NCBI GenBank assembly: GCA_949825065.1
Contig: OX463852.1
Coordinates: 10,629,665 to 10,693,664, forward strand
Reading direction: 5' to 3'
Length of the DNA stretch: 64,000 nt
Origin: Odontocerum albicorne
Taxonomy: Eukaryota > Arthropoda > Insecta > Trichoptera > Odontoceridae
How positions within the stretch are numbered: position 1 is the stretch's first letter; each line of letters opens with the position of its first letter. The translations under genes were made by a program, and so were the position numbers. Of the stretch, positions 24,701-39,700 are shown in pieces. Under the pieces are notes generated by a model. It saw only the letters and a program-made list of their open reading frames with translations. It made no database searches and was not told the DNA's origin.

Positions 24701-27700
24701 GTATAAATTATGAGATATTAAAATGACAGAGATATTCATTTGTGCAATTTGTATTTCTGAACAAATTTAACTGTAATTTTGGAATTCAGATATCCCTCAC
24801 GGGTAATTTTTTTAAATTTTAATCTGTGAGACGGGAATTAGTTCCAATAAAAAAAATAAGCTAAAAATGGTAAAAAAAAAAACAATCATTATTCCTGTCA
24901 CTTACTAGGTTAGTCAAAAAGTTTTGAAAGCGACATCTATGGAGCAGTAGAAACACCAAAATTTCTACGCCATTTTAATATTTCATCTTTCATAAGAACG
25001 TACTCAAAATTTCATTTCGATCTGTCAATTCATTCTTTGTTTACAAGCCATTTGAAGTTGACGTGTCAGTGTATTTTTTAACAATGGAAAAATCCGAATA
25101 TCGTGCAGTGATTAAATTCTTTGTTTTGGAAGGTTTATCGGCTACTGAGATCCATGCAAGTATTAAAGGAGTCTTCTTCTTCATTTCCAACCGTTCACCG
25201 ATGGGTTTTGGAGTTTAAGCGTGGCCGTACAAGCGTTGAAGACGATCCACGCTCAGGACGTCCAAAAAGTGCATCAACACCAGAAATCATAGCGAAAATA
25301 CAGGATATGGTTTTGGAAGATCATCGATCGACTGTGGATGTGATAGCTGACACCATAGGCATCTCACATGGAACAGCATGGCATATTTTGGCTGAAGTTT
25401 TGGGTTTCAAAAAACTGTGTGCACAATGGGTGCCGCATTTGCTAACAATGCAACAAAAACATGTTCGAATGCGACTTTCTGAGCAACATTTGGAGCAATT
25501 TCGAAAGGATAAAAAGGATTTTCTGCGTCGATTCATCACTATGGATGAGACTTGGGTCTACAACCATGATTCTGAATCAAAACAAGAGGCTAAGGAGTGG
25601 TCTGAACCAGGCACTTTGGCTCCGAAGCGAGTTCGTGTCCAGAAATCAGCCAAGAAGGTGTTAGCGTCAGTTTTTTGGGATGCAAAAGGAATTTTATTGA
25701 TAGATTATCTCCAAACTGGTAAGACAATCAACTCTGATTATTATTGTGACCTTTTGGACCAGTTGGATGAAAAAATTTGTGAAAAAAGACCCGGTTTGCA
25801 GAAGAAAAAAATCATTTTTCATCAAGACAATGCACCTGCTCACACGAATTGGGGTACGAATTATTGCAGCATCCACCCTATTCGCCAGATTTAGCTCCCT
25901 CTGACTTCTGGCTGTTCTCACACCTCAAAAAATTCCTTCGTGGAAAGAATTTTTCATCAAACGAAGAGGTTATAGCCGTCGTAGAGGAGTATTTTGCAGG
26001 CCTTCCAGAAAGTCACTTCCGTGATGGGACAAAAAGGTTGGAAGATCGTTGGACCAAGTGTGTTGATCTTATGGGAGACTATACTGAGCAATAAAAGTGA
26101 TTTCCCCCCAAAAAAAATGTATTTTTATTTCCGCTTTCAAAACTTTTTGACTAACCTAGTATTAACAATAAATAAAGCAAATAACATATGATTTCTTCAA
26201 GTGATGATCTCTATTAATAACAAGTAAACTTGCTTAAGTAAGCAACAAATCAATCATATTGATTTAAAACACAAAAAAATTATCACGTCCAAATGTATTT
26301 AAGGAAATTCCATTCCAATATTTTCTACTATAAAAACCCTTGTCGTTTGGTTGTGGGATTTTTTTCATCACATTATTTAAATATTAAATACTACCTTTTG
26401 GAAAAAAATGCGTATGCTTGAAGAAAATATCACAAATCTACACCTGAATGTTTATTACAGAAAAATAAAAAATAAATTATGCTTTCCTCTTAATTTATCA
26501 CACATATTCTTTGTAGCAGATTATACGAGAATTTAAGAAAACACCTTTAAAGATATATGTATACTCGTATTTAACCAATTTAACTCAATTATTTTTACCT
26601 TAAGAAAATGTATGCATACACAGTTAAAATATTACTTTTCATACTTACTTTGTGTCCTCTCTGTTACGATAGCTGAGAAATTACTAGCGGCAGCATGAGT
26701 GAAGCTCTGCAATTTGATTTCGTAGGGAGAACCAGAGGCTAAATGCCGCAGAATGTACGACTGAGCTTTTCCTCCCTCCACAGCAGCTTTGACATATTCT
26801 CCTGCCGTAGATGCTTGTCGGTAATACACATAAAAGCCTTCTACAGGAGTTTCCTTATAACTTGATGGAGAAGGTGCTGAAAGCTGAAAATGATGTACTA
26901 TATTAAAAATTATTTCTACAGAATAAAAAGGTCGTAGCAATCCATCCTTTATAAGGAAGGATGGACTATTGGAATTATAGTCTTTGAGAAGTCCCAAAAA
27001 TTTGAAAACCATAAATTTATTACTCAGACCAGTGGCGTGGCATCCATAGGTCCCCTAATTGTTGAATGTTGTTTATGTAAAAAAACACATTTTATCATTT
27101 TAACACATTGACTGCTGAAATATTTGTTTTATATTTATTGTACTTAGTATAATTCATTAGCACGCATCGTGCGACAGAGACGACGCTCTATAAAACCAAA
27201 GTTAGCCGATTATGGCCGACAGTCACTTTCTTAAGACCGGTGTGTATTATTTACCGCCAGGTACTGTAGTTCATGTGGATTTAATACCTATTTAGGGGCC
27301 AATCTCCGCCTGACTACATCGGTTAGAGAATGAGTCCGATTGAACTGTCTTGCGACAGTACATCAAAAATTTTTTTTAACGATATGGAACTGGCTTAGTT
27401 TTTGATTTCAGTAAAGGAAGAATATCGTTTGCTGAGTGTTAAAACTCAGCGAATCCTTTGTGATTTGTGATGACTTAACTCTGCAAATAGAAAGTTCTAT
27501 TTGTGATGACTTAACTCTGCAAATAGAAAGTTCTATTTGTGATGACTTAACTCTGCAAATAGAAAGTTTACCTTACAAACTCTACAAACCTGTTACAAAC
27601 CCTTACAAACTCTATAGTACCATAAGGCCACTCTGGACTTGTTTGTTTTATAATTCACCCAAAGAAATTGGGAATATAACGACGATAAACATTTTCAACA

Positions 27701-30700
27701 CCCAGCAAAGTTTATATCTACGCATATATGCGTTTTCTGCACTGAACGTGTTAAGCAAACAAAATAATATTTAACAGAACTAACATAATAGTAAATAGAA
27801 TGCCTTATTAATTACTTCACCATAGCAGTACGTTAGGTCCAGCGAGTAAGCTATGAGTACTGCAGTTCCTCTGTGCAGTTTGATTCCTCATATACATATG
27901 TTAGTCAACAACCGGCATGTTCAACACACGCTTGTAAAGTCTAGCGAGGAATCTATCGTAGCTCTAGCTTCCAAATAATTTTTCATGAACTTTAGAACAA
28001 TGAATTTGTGTTTTTTGTTCTCATTATGTAAATAAATTATCAAGCATATAATTTTTATTACTATGTTTATTTTAATTTTAAATTAATTGTTATTAGTTTC
28101 AAGCAGTTTCTAATTAAAAAGTGCTATAGTGATTTTTATTTTTGATATACGTATAATGTAGTTTTCAACATATATTTGATTACCCTACCCTAAACAAAAT
28201 TAGTGTCAAAAAAAGGGTGGTAATTTTTTTTCAAGTATTCATCTTATTACAAATTCGTTCTTCTGGTTTCTTTCTAATATTTTCTACCATGAAAGTCAAC
28301 CAATTAAATAAGCTGTCACGCAAGTTCGTTCAATCAAACCCCGGCTTTTAGCTAATGTATTATTATTTCAATATCATAACTTTTAACAAGCACATACATT
28401 TTTTGAATATCAACAGCATCCCTCTTCTCAAAAGTCTCGCCACGCCGTGTTATAATTATGTACATAAAATCACAATATTATATGTGGAATCTAGCACAGA
28501 GAAAAGTCTATCCCATCCCTGTTAAGAGCAGTCATTAAGAAAGTCAAGTCGGGCAACATGACTGCCAATATCCGTTATGACAAATATCACTGTAAATTAG
28601 AAACTTATATCTGAATAGTTTACCTGCCAATGTAGCTCGATTTCGGTGGGGGAGATGGCCTCTACCTTGATGAGTTGCGGAGTGGGCGGCACACTGGCCA
28701 GCCCAGCACCCCTCTGCAGGTAAAAGCGATTCGAAGTATTCCCCAGATTATTATCATTATTGCTGTATACTGCAGCTATACGGAACCTGGCAACAAAAAA
28801 AAGTATTCAATCAAATATTCCATCGCTTCATTATTTATTTATTATTACACATGACAAGAAATATACACAATTTGAGAAAAAACAACAGGTAATTTGATTT
28901 GGACATATAATTTTAATGGATCTGGGTTTGTTGCCTTTCATTTGTCGTATCCCCAGTAAACTAGGCTTTTGCCTGTATCTCACTGAGGATATTTAGCATG
29001 AAAAAATAAATCGATACTTCTTTCTGATTTTTGATAACACAAAAAACCCCGTTGCACGCTCTCATCAACCTGACAAACAGTGACACTCAACTACAACTGG
29101 AAACATCTTGCGAAACTCAACTCCTCACACATTATCACTCCAGAAAGACCAAAAATATTCATCCCACAATATACCGCACACAATCATAAGAATAAAAATC
29201 AAAACAAATCCAAAACAAAAATAAAGAGAAGAAAAAAAGAAAAACACACAGAAACACAAATACAAAACAACCAAAATTAAAACAACAAGAAGAGACCCAC
29301 ACTCACGAGCTCACATAAATCCTTTCCACTCGTCATTCATCCTGAAAGCCCAAGTACTCAAAATCCTGTCGCAATAACAACCACGCTCCGATCGACTGTC
29401 TAAATGGTTTTCCTACCTTTACTTTTATTGAAGTCGGCACGCCATTGTATGTAATGGGAGCCAAATAAGCATATTGCCTTTGGGCAAAAGAGGTGTTAAC
29501 TCTAGGGATGGTGAACATTCCATTAGTTGCCATGCGTGTCATGTGTGTCTGCTGAGAATTACTCCATTACTCCACAGAAACAATTTTCAAGGAGTTTAAG
29601 GCACTCAATCTCCATCAGTTATTTATTAAATCACTAATTATGTAATAAGAGTTTTAGCGTTAACACTGGAAATTTATGTTTATTCAAATATAATTAAAAA
29701 TTGAAACACCTTAATCCAATTGAAAATATATATTTCAGCCCAATTGGTTTCAAGTCTTATGCGATTAATCGTCTGGGGTATTCCGAACTAACAATTAGTT
29801 TAAAATACCCTTGAAGAAGAGTCGCATATGACTTGAAACTAGTTGGGTTGAAATATATATTTTCAAATATGTAGTTTAAACAGTGTTCCAATTTTTTATT
29901 ATACCTATATTAGAATTATGTAATATGTTTATCATCTTCCAATAAATATGCTAAAGCACAGTTATAGAACAAGAGGCAACACACTGAACCTGGTTCCGAC
30001 TCTACACATTCATACATCATTTCAAAGGAGGAATATAAATATTCCTATTAATGGGATGGGTGATCCTGTTGTTCACTAAACAGTTCCTCAAATGATGTAA
30101 TCAAACTAGACACAGCTGCTCTCATTTTATATTTGCAGAGTTAAGTCATCACAAATTGAACCAGGATTCGCTGAGTTTTAACACTCAGCAAATGATATTC
30201 TTCCTTTACTGAAATCAAAAACTAAGCCAGTTCCATATTGGAAAATTTTGTTTTTGATGTACTGTCGCAAGACAGTTCAATCGGACTCATTCTCTACCGA
30301 TGTAGTCAGGCGGAGATTGGCCCCTAAATAGGTATTAAATCCACATGAACTACAGTACCTGGCGGTAAGTAATACACACCGGTTTTGAGAAAGAGACTGT
30401 CGGTCATAATCGGCTAACTTTGGTTTTATAGAGCGTCGTCTCTGTCGCACGATGCGCTAACAGTTCAGTATATAAAAGGAAGAAGAAAGGTCGGTAGACC
30501 TAGGCTGCGATGGGAGGATGAGGTGAAAAAGGATGCGGCCTAACTGCTACAAGTGACTGATTGGAAAGCCTCAGCGGGAGACAGAAGGAATTGGAGGCGA
30601 GGATTGATGGAGGCCAAGGCCCGATATGAGCCATCGAAGAAGACAATAAGCCCACCTGATTGTATTGTATGTAATGAAATTTTAATACAATAGCTATTTT

Positions 30701-33700
30701 TTAGCCTAGTTTCATATATGTAATTTCTTTGGCCATTTCAATTAAAAAAATAAAGGATTTATGACTTACTTATACACATGGTCAGGTTGAAGCCCCTCAA
30801 CTTCATAAGACCTGACGTGAGTAGGTACATCCTGGTTGCTTGTCTTCCATTTAGCCCCTCTGTCAGCTCCTCCATGGGCACTCTTGAAAATAAATCATTA
30901 AAGATTTAAGTGTAAAAAAACCATTTCAAAAATTTCACTGCTATCTCTATTATTATATTTTAAAATTTCTACCTTCATTTATTATTTTTGTTTTTCTTTT
31001 TTCTCAAATTTTCCTTAAAACTAGATAACAATCTTCATAACTGAGGGAACACATAGGTGTATGATATAAGAAATAGGATGACAATAATTCACTTCTAATG
31101 AAAACATCAGAGTAAAATTTACCGTGATTTAATATTATACTTTTTATCTTATTTAATATAATTACCTGATTCAGGTCTCGGTATTGTACTTTGAAGAATT
31201 GTATCGGTAAGCCCGAGTTGTGTTTTACGGTCCAACGTACCATTACACTCTCGTCCGAAAGGCGTGTCACATTTGGTTGGGATGGAGGAATCATCACTGG
31301 AAAAAATGATTTTGATATCAAATGTCAACTTTTTTAATCTCAAAATGAGTATAGGTGTGTATGGCGAGCAATTTTTTTACTATTTATTTATTGGTATATA
31401 CACGCCCAAAGCGTTCTTGAAAAATATTAATAAAAAATATTTGTAATAAAGTACATTAATACAAGTAAATCTGTATGAGTTCAAAAGAGAAAATAATACA
31501 AATAAGAGAACAAAACAAAAAATGACGATTAGTGAAAATCTAACTATAAAACGTTTATAAGGTCTATAGAATCTTGCTACAACCTAGTTTTTAAGTATTT
31601 CAGTTAAATAGAGAAATTGGTTGAATATGTTATGTAGATAAATTAATGGAATGAATTACCGTATCCTCTGTGGCGCCCTTTAGGTCTCTGGTGTCTTCTG
31701 ACACTACCTCCCTGAGCACCGGGTCGTGTGATACCTATCTCACTCACTCGGGTGTCTTCATTACCATCCTGTGAAATTTCAATCAATTTTCAATAAATGT
31801 ATAACAATAAAAAGAGTGTAGAATCTACAATTATTTTTTAATATTATATGATATTATTGCAAGCAACTTGTTTATTCATTAATATATGTGTATCGGACGT
31901 GTGCTGTCACCCGTGTGTGTGTGTGTATGTGATATGATGAAAAGGACATTGCATGTAGATCTGTATAATCAAACTTATATTTGTATGTTATAATATTTGT
32001 ATATGTTCCTGTATTTGTATAATCATTGTATATGTTTGTATATGTAAATGTCTGCTATATTTTATATGTAAAACGTATGTTTGTTTGACTCCGATCCCAT
32101 TCGCGACCGCACTGGAAATAAGTGACTGGCGAGGCGGGGCGATCGGAGTAGGTCGGGGCCCGGTCGGCGTAAGCATGGCCCAAACCCCGAAAGTTGTTGT
32201 ATTTCGCGGGCAATGGGCGCTTGTGACGGCCGACTGACCATTAATATAGAGGGCCCCCCAGATTTGGAAAAATATAATTCTCAGTAATACCGATTTTACC
32301 GTGTTTTTACTTGAGACCCGCTACCCTACATCGACTGCCTGAGAGGAATCTCTCCCTGCTTTTCTTCTTCTGCTGGATCTTCACTACGGAATTCGCTACC
32401 CCGATTCTCTGAGCGCTACGCGGCAACCAACGTGCCTATCTACAGTCTTTGTACCTATCCGGTACAATATGAGAAGTTTTCAAATAGATACCAGTAAAGG
32501 TATTTTACTTCATCGGAGAAAATATTTAATCTACAATAGCAATAGGGAATAAGGTGTTAAATTATTAGCAATTTAATAAAGATAAATAGTACACATATGC
32601 ATCATGACGTCATTTTTTTGTTGGGGTAGGCAAAGAGGACACAGCACCGGACTTTCGTATCTTAAAATACATCCTTAAGCATACACCTTCACATACAACT
32701 TGAAGAATTTTTCTGACTTTCTACGTTTCCTTCTATCAAAATATCATTTGCTTGATCCAACCATAATTTCATTGGTCTTCTTTTATGACAGTTTCCACTT
32801 AAATTTGCACTTTATACTCGTTTTTCTTTATTCATTTGTTCCACATGTCCAAACTATCTCAGCGTGCTCTTCTTCTTCTTACTTAACTCATCAGCCTTTA
32901 GTTCACATTCATTCCTAATCACTTCATTCCGTATTCTGTCATACATTGTCACCCCATATATTCTTCTCAATGCACTAACTTATACAGTATTTATTTGACT
33001 CCAGTAATTTTCAACATCCACTTTTCACTCTCATATATGAAAGTTGGCACTACTATACTATTGTGGACTATCATATTAGCAGATTTTGATACCGTCTTCT
33101 CTTCTAACTCTTCCATTGTCTAAAAAATTTTACCCAAATAGCAGAATTTGTCAGATATCTATGGTACAGAACAATAGGTGATTACCCAAAATATGCTCAC
33201 CATATCGAACTTCTCACGGTGTGTAACTATAGAAGCCTCAAAACAAGAAGGGAAGAATCCATTGTGATATTCTTACTTAAGGTTTTCCAAGGTTGCTTAA
33301 ACTGTACCGCGATTCTAGAAACACTAAGTTTGTATGTACCCAATAAATATAGCCGTGCAAGGAATCACCCTCTTTCTACATACCAACTTACAGGACGAAT
33401 ATTATGGCTAAACACTCAGTCATGCGTGGTATAGAGATATTGAACTAACTGAATAACACTGTGGATATATTCTCGGTACCGTCTAGCAGTAGGGGAAGAA
33501 TCCTGGCTGATATTCTTCCTAACGAATAAGCTAACACTAGAAGCAGACCCTCTTTGTGTAACAGGAGAAATACGAATAAGCTTACACTAGAAGCAGACCC
33601 TCTTTGTGTAACAGGAGAAATCCGAATAAGTTAATGCTAGAAGCAGACCCTCTTTGTGTAACAGGAGAAATCCGAATAAGCTAACACTAAAAGCAGACCC

Positions 33701-36700
33701 TCTTTGTGTAACAGGAGAAATCCGAATAAGCTAACACTAGAAGCAGACCCTCTTTGTGTAACAGGAGAAATCCGAATAAGCTAACACTAGAAGTAGACCC
33801 TCTTTGTGCAACAGGAGAAATCCGAATAACTAACACTAGAAGCAGACCCTCTTTGTGTAACAGGAGAAATCCGTGCAAAGTGGATAAAAAAATAATAATA
33901 ATGTAAAATTTTACCTGTGATACGTGTTGTTTAGGCATAACCCGTAATACTTGGACCACAGAAGCACTACCCAAAGTATTGGTAGCAAAACACTGCACAA
34001 GTCCAGCGTGATGCTTTTCGACAGGATTAATCTCCAATGCAAAAGTATCTGGAAGAAAATCATTAAAATTTGAAATACTTACATAACTCTTCACATGTAA
34101 CAGAATATTTGATATCTGCAGCCATGGTCTAACGGTTAACATTCATGCTAAGCAAGCGGATATTCCAGATTCGATTCCTGACGGATTCTATTCTGGACTA
34201 GTTTTACTCCTAGACAATTTACATCTAAATTTATAGTTTTCCAAAGCTTTTTATAAATTTTGATATAGCACTATTAAGTAACATTTATATATTGCCATAT
34301 AAAACCCTGCCTAACAAAAGGCTGCAGCAAATTAAAACCCGTCGATCATCTTGGAATGTCTTTGGTTTGATTTGTCAAGACTATGTGTGTGTTTGCTGAA
34401 GTGCAACAGCTTGCACACAATTAACCAATACACACACACAAGTGTCTTCCATCCACAGGATGGCTGACATCATACTCGATCATAAGAGATAGCCTGTCAT
34501 CATTATTGTCAATGGTATAAAAATAAAAACACTAAATTTGGTTTTCTACCGCTATATTTTTTAGCATATCACTATGCAAGTGTCCTTTGAGACAGTAATA
34601 CCCCAAAAAAATATAAACAAAATTTCAAAATTTATAATAGCTACCTTTATTTTAATATTTTTCCCTTCTGTTTTAAATTATTTCTTTATATTAAAAATTT
34701 GGTAAATATTGTATGTGTACGAGGGTGATCCCAGATGTACCCGACCTGACGTATAGATGGCGGTTGTTGCTTTAAAAAATTACTATGGTAGAAAGTACTA
34801 AACTTATAAAGCTTAAGTTTCAAGTTTTAAGACGCTACGTTGTTTAGTATTTGTTTGGCAGCCATCACTAGTGAACGCTCTCAGTGAATTTGTAAACATG
34901 GAAAAAATTGGTCATCGTTATGTGATTACAATATTTTCATTTGAAAGGTCTAAGTCCAACCAATATCAAAGCCGAGCTAGATTCTACTCTGGGGGAGTCT
35001 GCTCCTTCGTTTACAACAGTAAAATATTGGGTGGCAGAGTTTAAACGAGGCCGTACGAGCTGCCAAGACGAACATCGCAGTGGTCGACCAAATGAGGTGA
35101 CCACGCCAGAAATGGTAAAGAAAATCCACAAAATGGTATTGGATGACCGTCGATTGAAAGTGCGCGAGCTAGCAAACATGGTAGGCATTTCAAAAAGTGC
35201 TGTACATCGCATATTGACTGAAAATTTGGACATGAGAAAGCCGTGCGCAAGATGGGTGCCTTGTTGCTCACAATGGAACAAAAACAGCGTCGTGAGGATG
35301 TTTCAATCGAGTGTTTGGCGATGTTTCACAGCAATAAAGCCGAGTTTTTGCGTCGATTCATAACCATGGATGAAACATGGGTCCATCACTTCACACCTGA
35401 GACGAAGGAACAGTCAAAATAATGGACTGAAAGGGGAGAATCGGCTCCAAAAAAGGCGAAGACAGTTCCATCTGCAGGCAAGGTCATGGCGTCAGTTTTT
35501 TGGGATGCACGTGGGATAATTTTCATTGATTATCTTCAAAAAGGAAAAACAATCAACGGCGAGTATTATGCAAACTTATTGCAGCGTTTGAGTGATGAAA
35601 TCAAGAAAAAACGGCCGCATTTGGCGAAAAAGAAAGTGTTGTTTCATCAAGACAATGCACCAGTTCACAAATCCGTTATCGCGGTGGCCAAAATCAATGA
35701 ATTAAAGTTCGAATTGCTTCCTCACGCACCCTATTCGCCAGATTTAGCCCTTTCGGATTATTTTTTTTTTCCAAACATGAAAAAATAGCTCAGTGGTAAA
35801 AGATTTGCCAACAATGAAGAGATGGAATCTGCGGTTGATGGCTATTTCGAGGCGCTCGACGGTTCTCACTATAAACAGGGTATCGAAGCTATTGAACATC
35901 GCTGGGAAAAGTGTGTCGAGCTCAAAGGAGGCTATGTTGAGAAATAAAAATATGTTTTCCCAAATTTTTTGTGTTTTCTTTGTTAGGTCGGGTACTTTTG
36001 GGACTACCCTCGTATATACACATATTTACATAAAAACCAGATAAAAATATCTTAAGAAAAAAATAAAATAGTAACAAATTATTCATTACAAAAATTGTTA
36101 TGCAAGTGTTACACATATTGTTATGCACGAGTTACATATAATTGTTATGCATGTGTTACACATATTGTTATGCATGTGTTACATATAATTGTTATGCATG
36201 TGTTACATATAATTGTTATGCATGTGTTACATATAATTGTTATGCATGTGTTCCAGTGTATGTGTTACACATATTGTTATGCATGAGTTACATATAATGC
36301 ATGTGTTACACATATTGTTATGCATGAGTTACATATAATTGTTATGCATGTGTTACACATATTGTTATGCATGAGTTACATATAATTGTTATGCATATGT
36401 TACACACATTATTATGCATGTGTTACATATAATTATTATGCATGTGTTACACATATAAATAAGTAATCTAGTTGCCCTATAGTTTAACCGTTAGAGTGCC
36501 GACGAGCGCCATCGCGCTCGTGCGCATTGTAACTAAAAGTGCCACGAGCGCGATAGCGCTCCTGAAATCAGTTGCTGTTTAGCTCGCTGTAGGGGAGGTC
36601 GCTCGCACGCACCGCTATTTTTTTATTTTTCTACGTGTTACATAAAGTTCAAATTATAATATTATTATACTTTTTTAACCCATAATGTCGGAATACGAAA

Positions 36701-39700
36701 ATAATTCGAAAGAAAATGATCGTTCAAGTTGTGAAGAAAGTGATAGTGGGAGTGACATTGTGGTGCGCTCACACCGGGCGTAATTTACGGCGCTGCGTAG
36801 TGTGCAGCAGCAAGGATTACAGCGGTGTGAAGAGGAGCAACTTGATTTGTGTCCGCTGTGAGAAGGGGCTCCACGGAGTCTGTGCGGTAAAGCACACATG
36901 TTAACTTTTTAACTTTTAGATTCCAGTTTTTGTTATAATTTTTTTTCACAATTATATTTCCATAATGTTCTTTGTATTTTATTATCCTTGTACAAGTTTT
37001 TATTAATAAAACACCGAAAAAATTATTAAAATTGGATAATTTTTGGAAGAGATACAGTGTTTTTTCCGAGACAAGGGTAAATGACATAAAAAACAAAAGA
37101 TTTCTTTGGCATTTTTAAGTAGATATGAGTAAAAATCAATGGCACTAAAACAGTTAATACATTTTTTAGAAAGATGAATTAATTTTTCTATCCCAATGAA
37201 AAAATATTCTGAAGTTTTGTTCTTAAAATGGTTTAACACTGCAGTTATAATTTTTTCGTCACTTTTAAATTTATTTCTACACAAAAAAAATCAGTTTTAA
37301 AATATAAATTAATTACTAAGGGCCAAGTTCACACTATATAACTTTCCTCAGCGTTTTGTTTTTATGACATCCTTTAATTTGTACATAAATGACGCATAAT
37401 ACTTGTCATTAAACGTAATTTTTATTTTTGAATTAAATTAGTAGAATTCCCTAACAATCCCTAACAATTTTTTTGGGCCGTCTAGATTCAGATGGTATCA
37501 CTTCATCGAGGCCCTTTTGGGCCGTCTAGATTCAGGATGGTATCACTTCATCGAGGCCCTTTTGGGCCGTCTAGATTCAGGATGGTATCACTTCATCGAG
37601 GCCCTTTTGGGCCGTCTAAATTCAGGATGGTATCACTTCATCGAGGCCCTTTTCAACAACAGAGGATTATTGTAAAAAAACATAATTTCATGGCTGTGAT
37701 AACTGACACAATTTTTTTCTTTATTTTTCCCATCGCAGAGCATAAAAAATTGATTGCAACATTCATCATGTCGATGTTTTTGGACAGCACTCGAGAGTTT
37801 TAGCACCCGTCTTGAATTCACTTTATCAATGCCAAGATGACTAAGCAGAACTCGAAACACAGTAGTTTTGGAAAACCCACACCTTGTTGCTTTTTCTTTA
37901 TGCCATCCATCCTTGTTATAAGTTGATCAATATTCTTGTATTAATGTGGAACGTCTTAGAGTTACGGGCTGATCTGAATGCAGGCATTTTGAAACATTTG
38001 TGTTTTTTATGGTGTCATAAAGATGGTGTAGATAACAAATAAATGATATGTTTTATCTTAAGTTCTAGTTTCTTACCTAAAACTTTAACATTACGGTCAT
38101 TGATTACTTCCTCTCCATTCATGACCCACTCGATAGTAGGAGTTGGTTTACCCTGCACCTTGCCACAGAAAAGTGTGATACTGCTGCCCTCTGAACCCCA
38201 CACCTCATTGTTTATCTTCTCCTTGCCGTGCTCTCCTGTGGGGGTAATGGATGGACGAGATTGTATCAAGAGCTGGACAGCATGTTCCCTGCGACCAGCT
38301 GTGTTGGATGCTTCACATATATATGTGCCCTGAAAACGTTTCATTAATATGTACTCGAAAGTAAATACTCCCATGTTCTGGTTAGGGACTCTGGCGTAAG
38401 ACCCTTAATTCAGAAGTCTTACTAAGTTAAAAAAGAAGAAAATGAAGTTGACAATCATTTAATTGTTATTCTTATATTAGCAACTCGAACCATACCCCTC
38501 AATCGGTTCCTCTGTTCTAAGACTTTCTTCATTCAAAGCCTCATTTTCTTGGTTTTTATCCCAAATACTTCACACTCCTGTTGACATTATACGAGTATAT
38601 TATATTGTAAATATTTTTCAACTCTTTCATTCATTTTGTCAAAATAACCTCCTTTCTCCACCCATTTTGAAAATATTTTTCAACTCTTTAATTCAATTTG
38701 CCAAAATAACCTCCTTTCTCCATCCTATTTTGAAAATATTTTTCAACTCTTTAATTCAATTTGCCAAAATATCCTTTCTTCATCCTATTTTATGTAAATA
38801 AAAATAATGTTTAATTTAAAAGATAATAGCTTACTTCATGTTGGGAGTTCAGATTTGCAAATTCAAGCAAAGCAGAAGCAGAAGCTCTGTCCGGCAGGGT
38901 TCCTCCCAACTTTTTCCAGGAAATCTTTGGCACAGGTCGGCCCACGGCGCCACAAGCTATAACTATGGAGCCTCCTTCCAAGCCGTACACTTCCTTTGGC
39001 ATGTCATCTGTAAACCTGTAAATAAAGTAAGATACAAGTATTAGTTGTCTTCAAACGTAAGGGAAGGTTACAAAAATTTCCAATTATCAAAACTGCGAAC
39101 CATTTTATAACTACTAGCAACATCCATTGATGAAATGTTGAAAACATTATCAGAGTGTGAATTAAGACTTTATAAGGTTTTTCTTATCATAAGATTTCTG
39201 GTTCTTATCGGTTCCTGTTATCATTAAGACTTTATAAGGTTTTTCTTATCATTAAGATTTCTAGTTCTTATCGGTTCCTGTTATCATTAAGACTTTATAA
39301 GGTTTTTCTTATTATTAAGATTTCTGGTTCTTATTGGTTCCTATTATCATTAAGACTTTATAAGGTTTTTCTTATTATTAAGATTTCTGGTTCTTATCGG
39401 TTCCTGTTATCATTAAGACTTTATAAGGTTTTTCTTATTATTAAGATTTCTGGTTCTTATTGGTTCCTGTTATCATTAAGACTTTATAAGGTTTTTCTTA
39501 TTATTAAGATTTCTGGTTCTTATTGGTTCCTGTTATCATTAAGACTTTATAAGGTTTTTCTTATTATTAAGATTTCTGGTTCTTATTGGTTCCTGTTATC
39601 ATTAAGACTTTATAAGGTTTTTCTTATTATTAAGATTTCTGGTTCTTATTGGTTCCTGTTATCATTAAGACTTTATAAGGTTTTTCTTGTTATTTGATAA

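Larger units (their letters stand above)
21795..26138. repeat. 2172-bp tandem duplication, minisatellite plus mariner
   Basis: 21795-23966 is repeated at 23967-26138 with an offset of exactly 2172 bp. I see no difference: both mariner copies translate identically, including their frameshifts, and the marker unit with the 4-bp insertion falls at 22023 and 24195. The junction (23959-23967) fuses the truncated 3' end of the first mariner to the middle of a minisatellite unit. It is either a very recent duplication or an assembly artefact. Confidence 0.9.
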
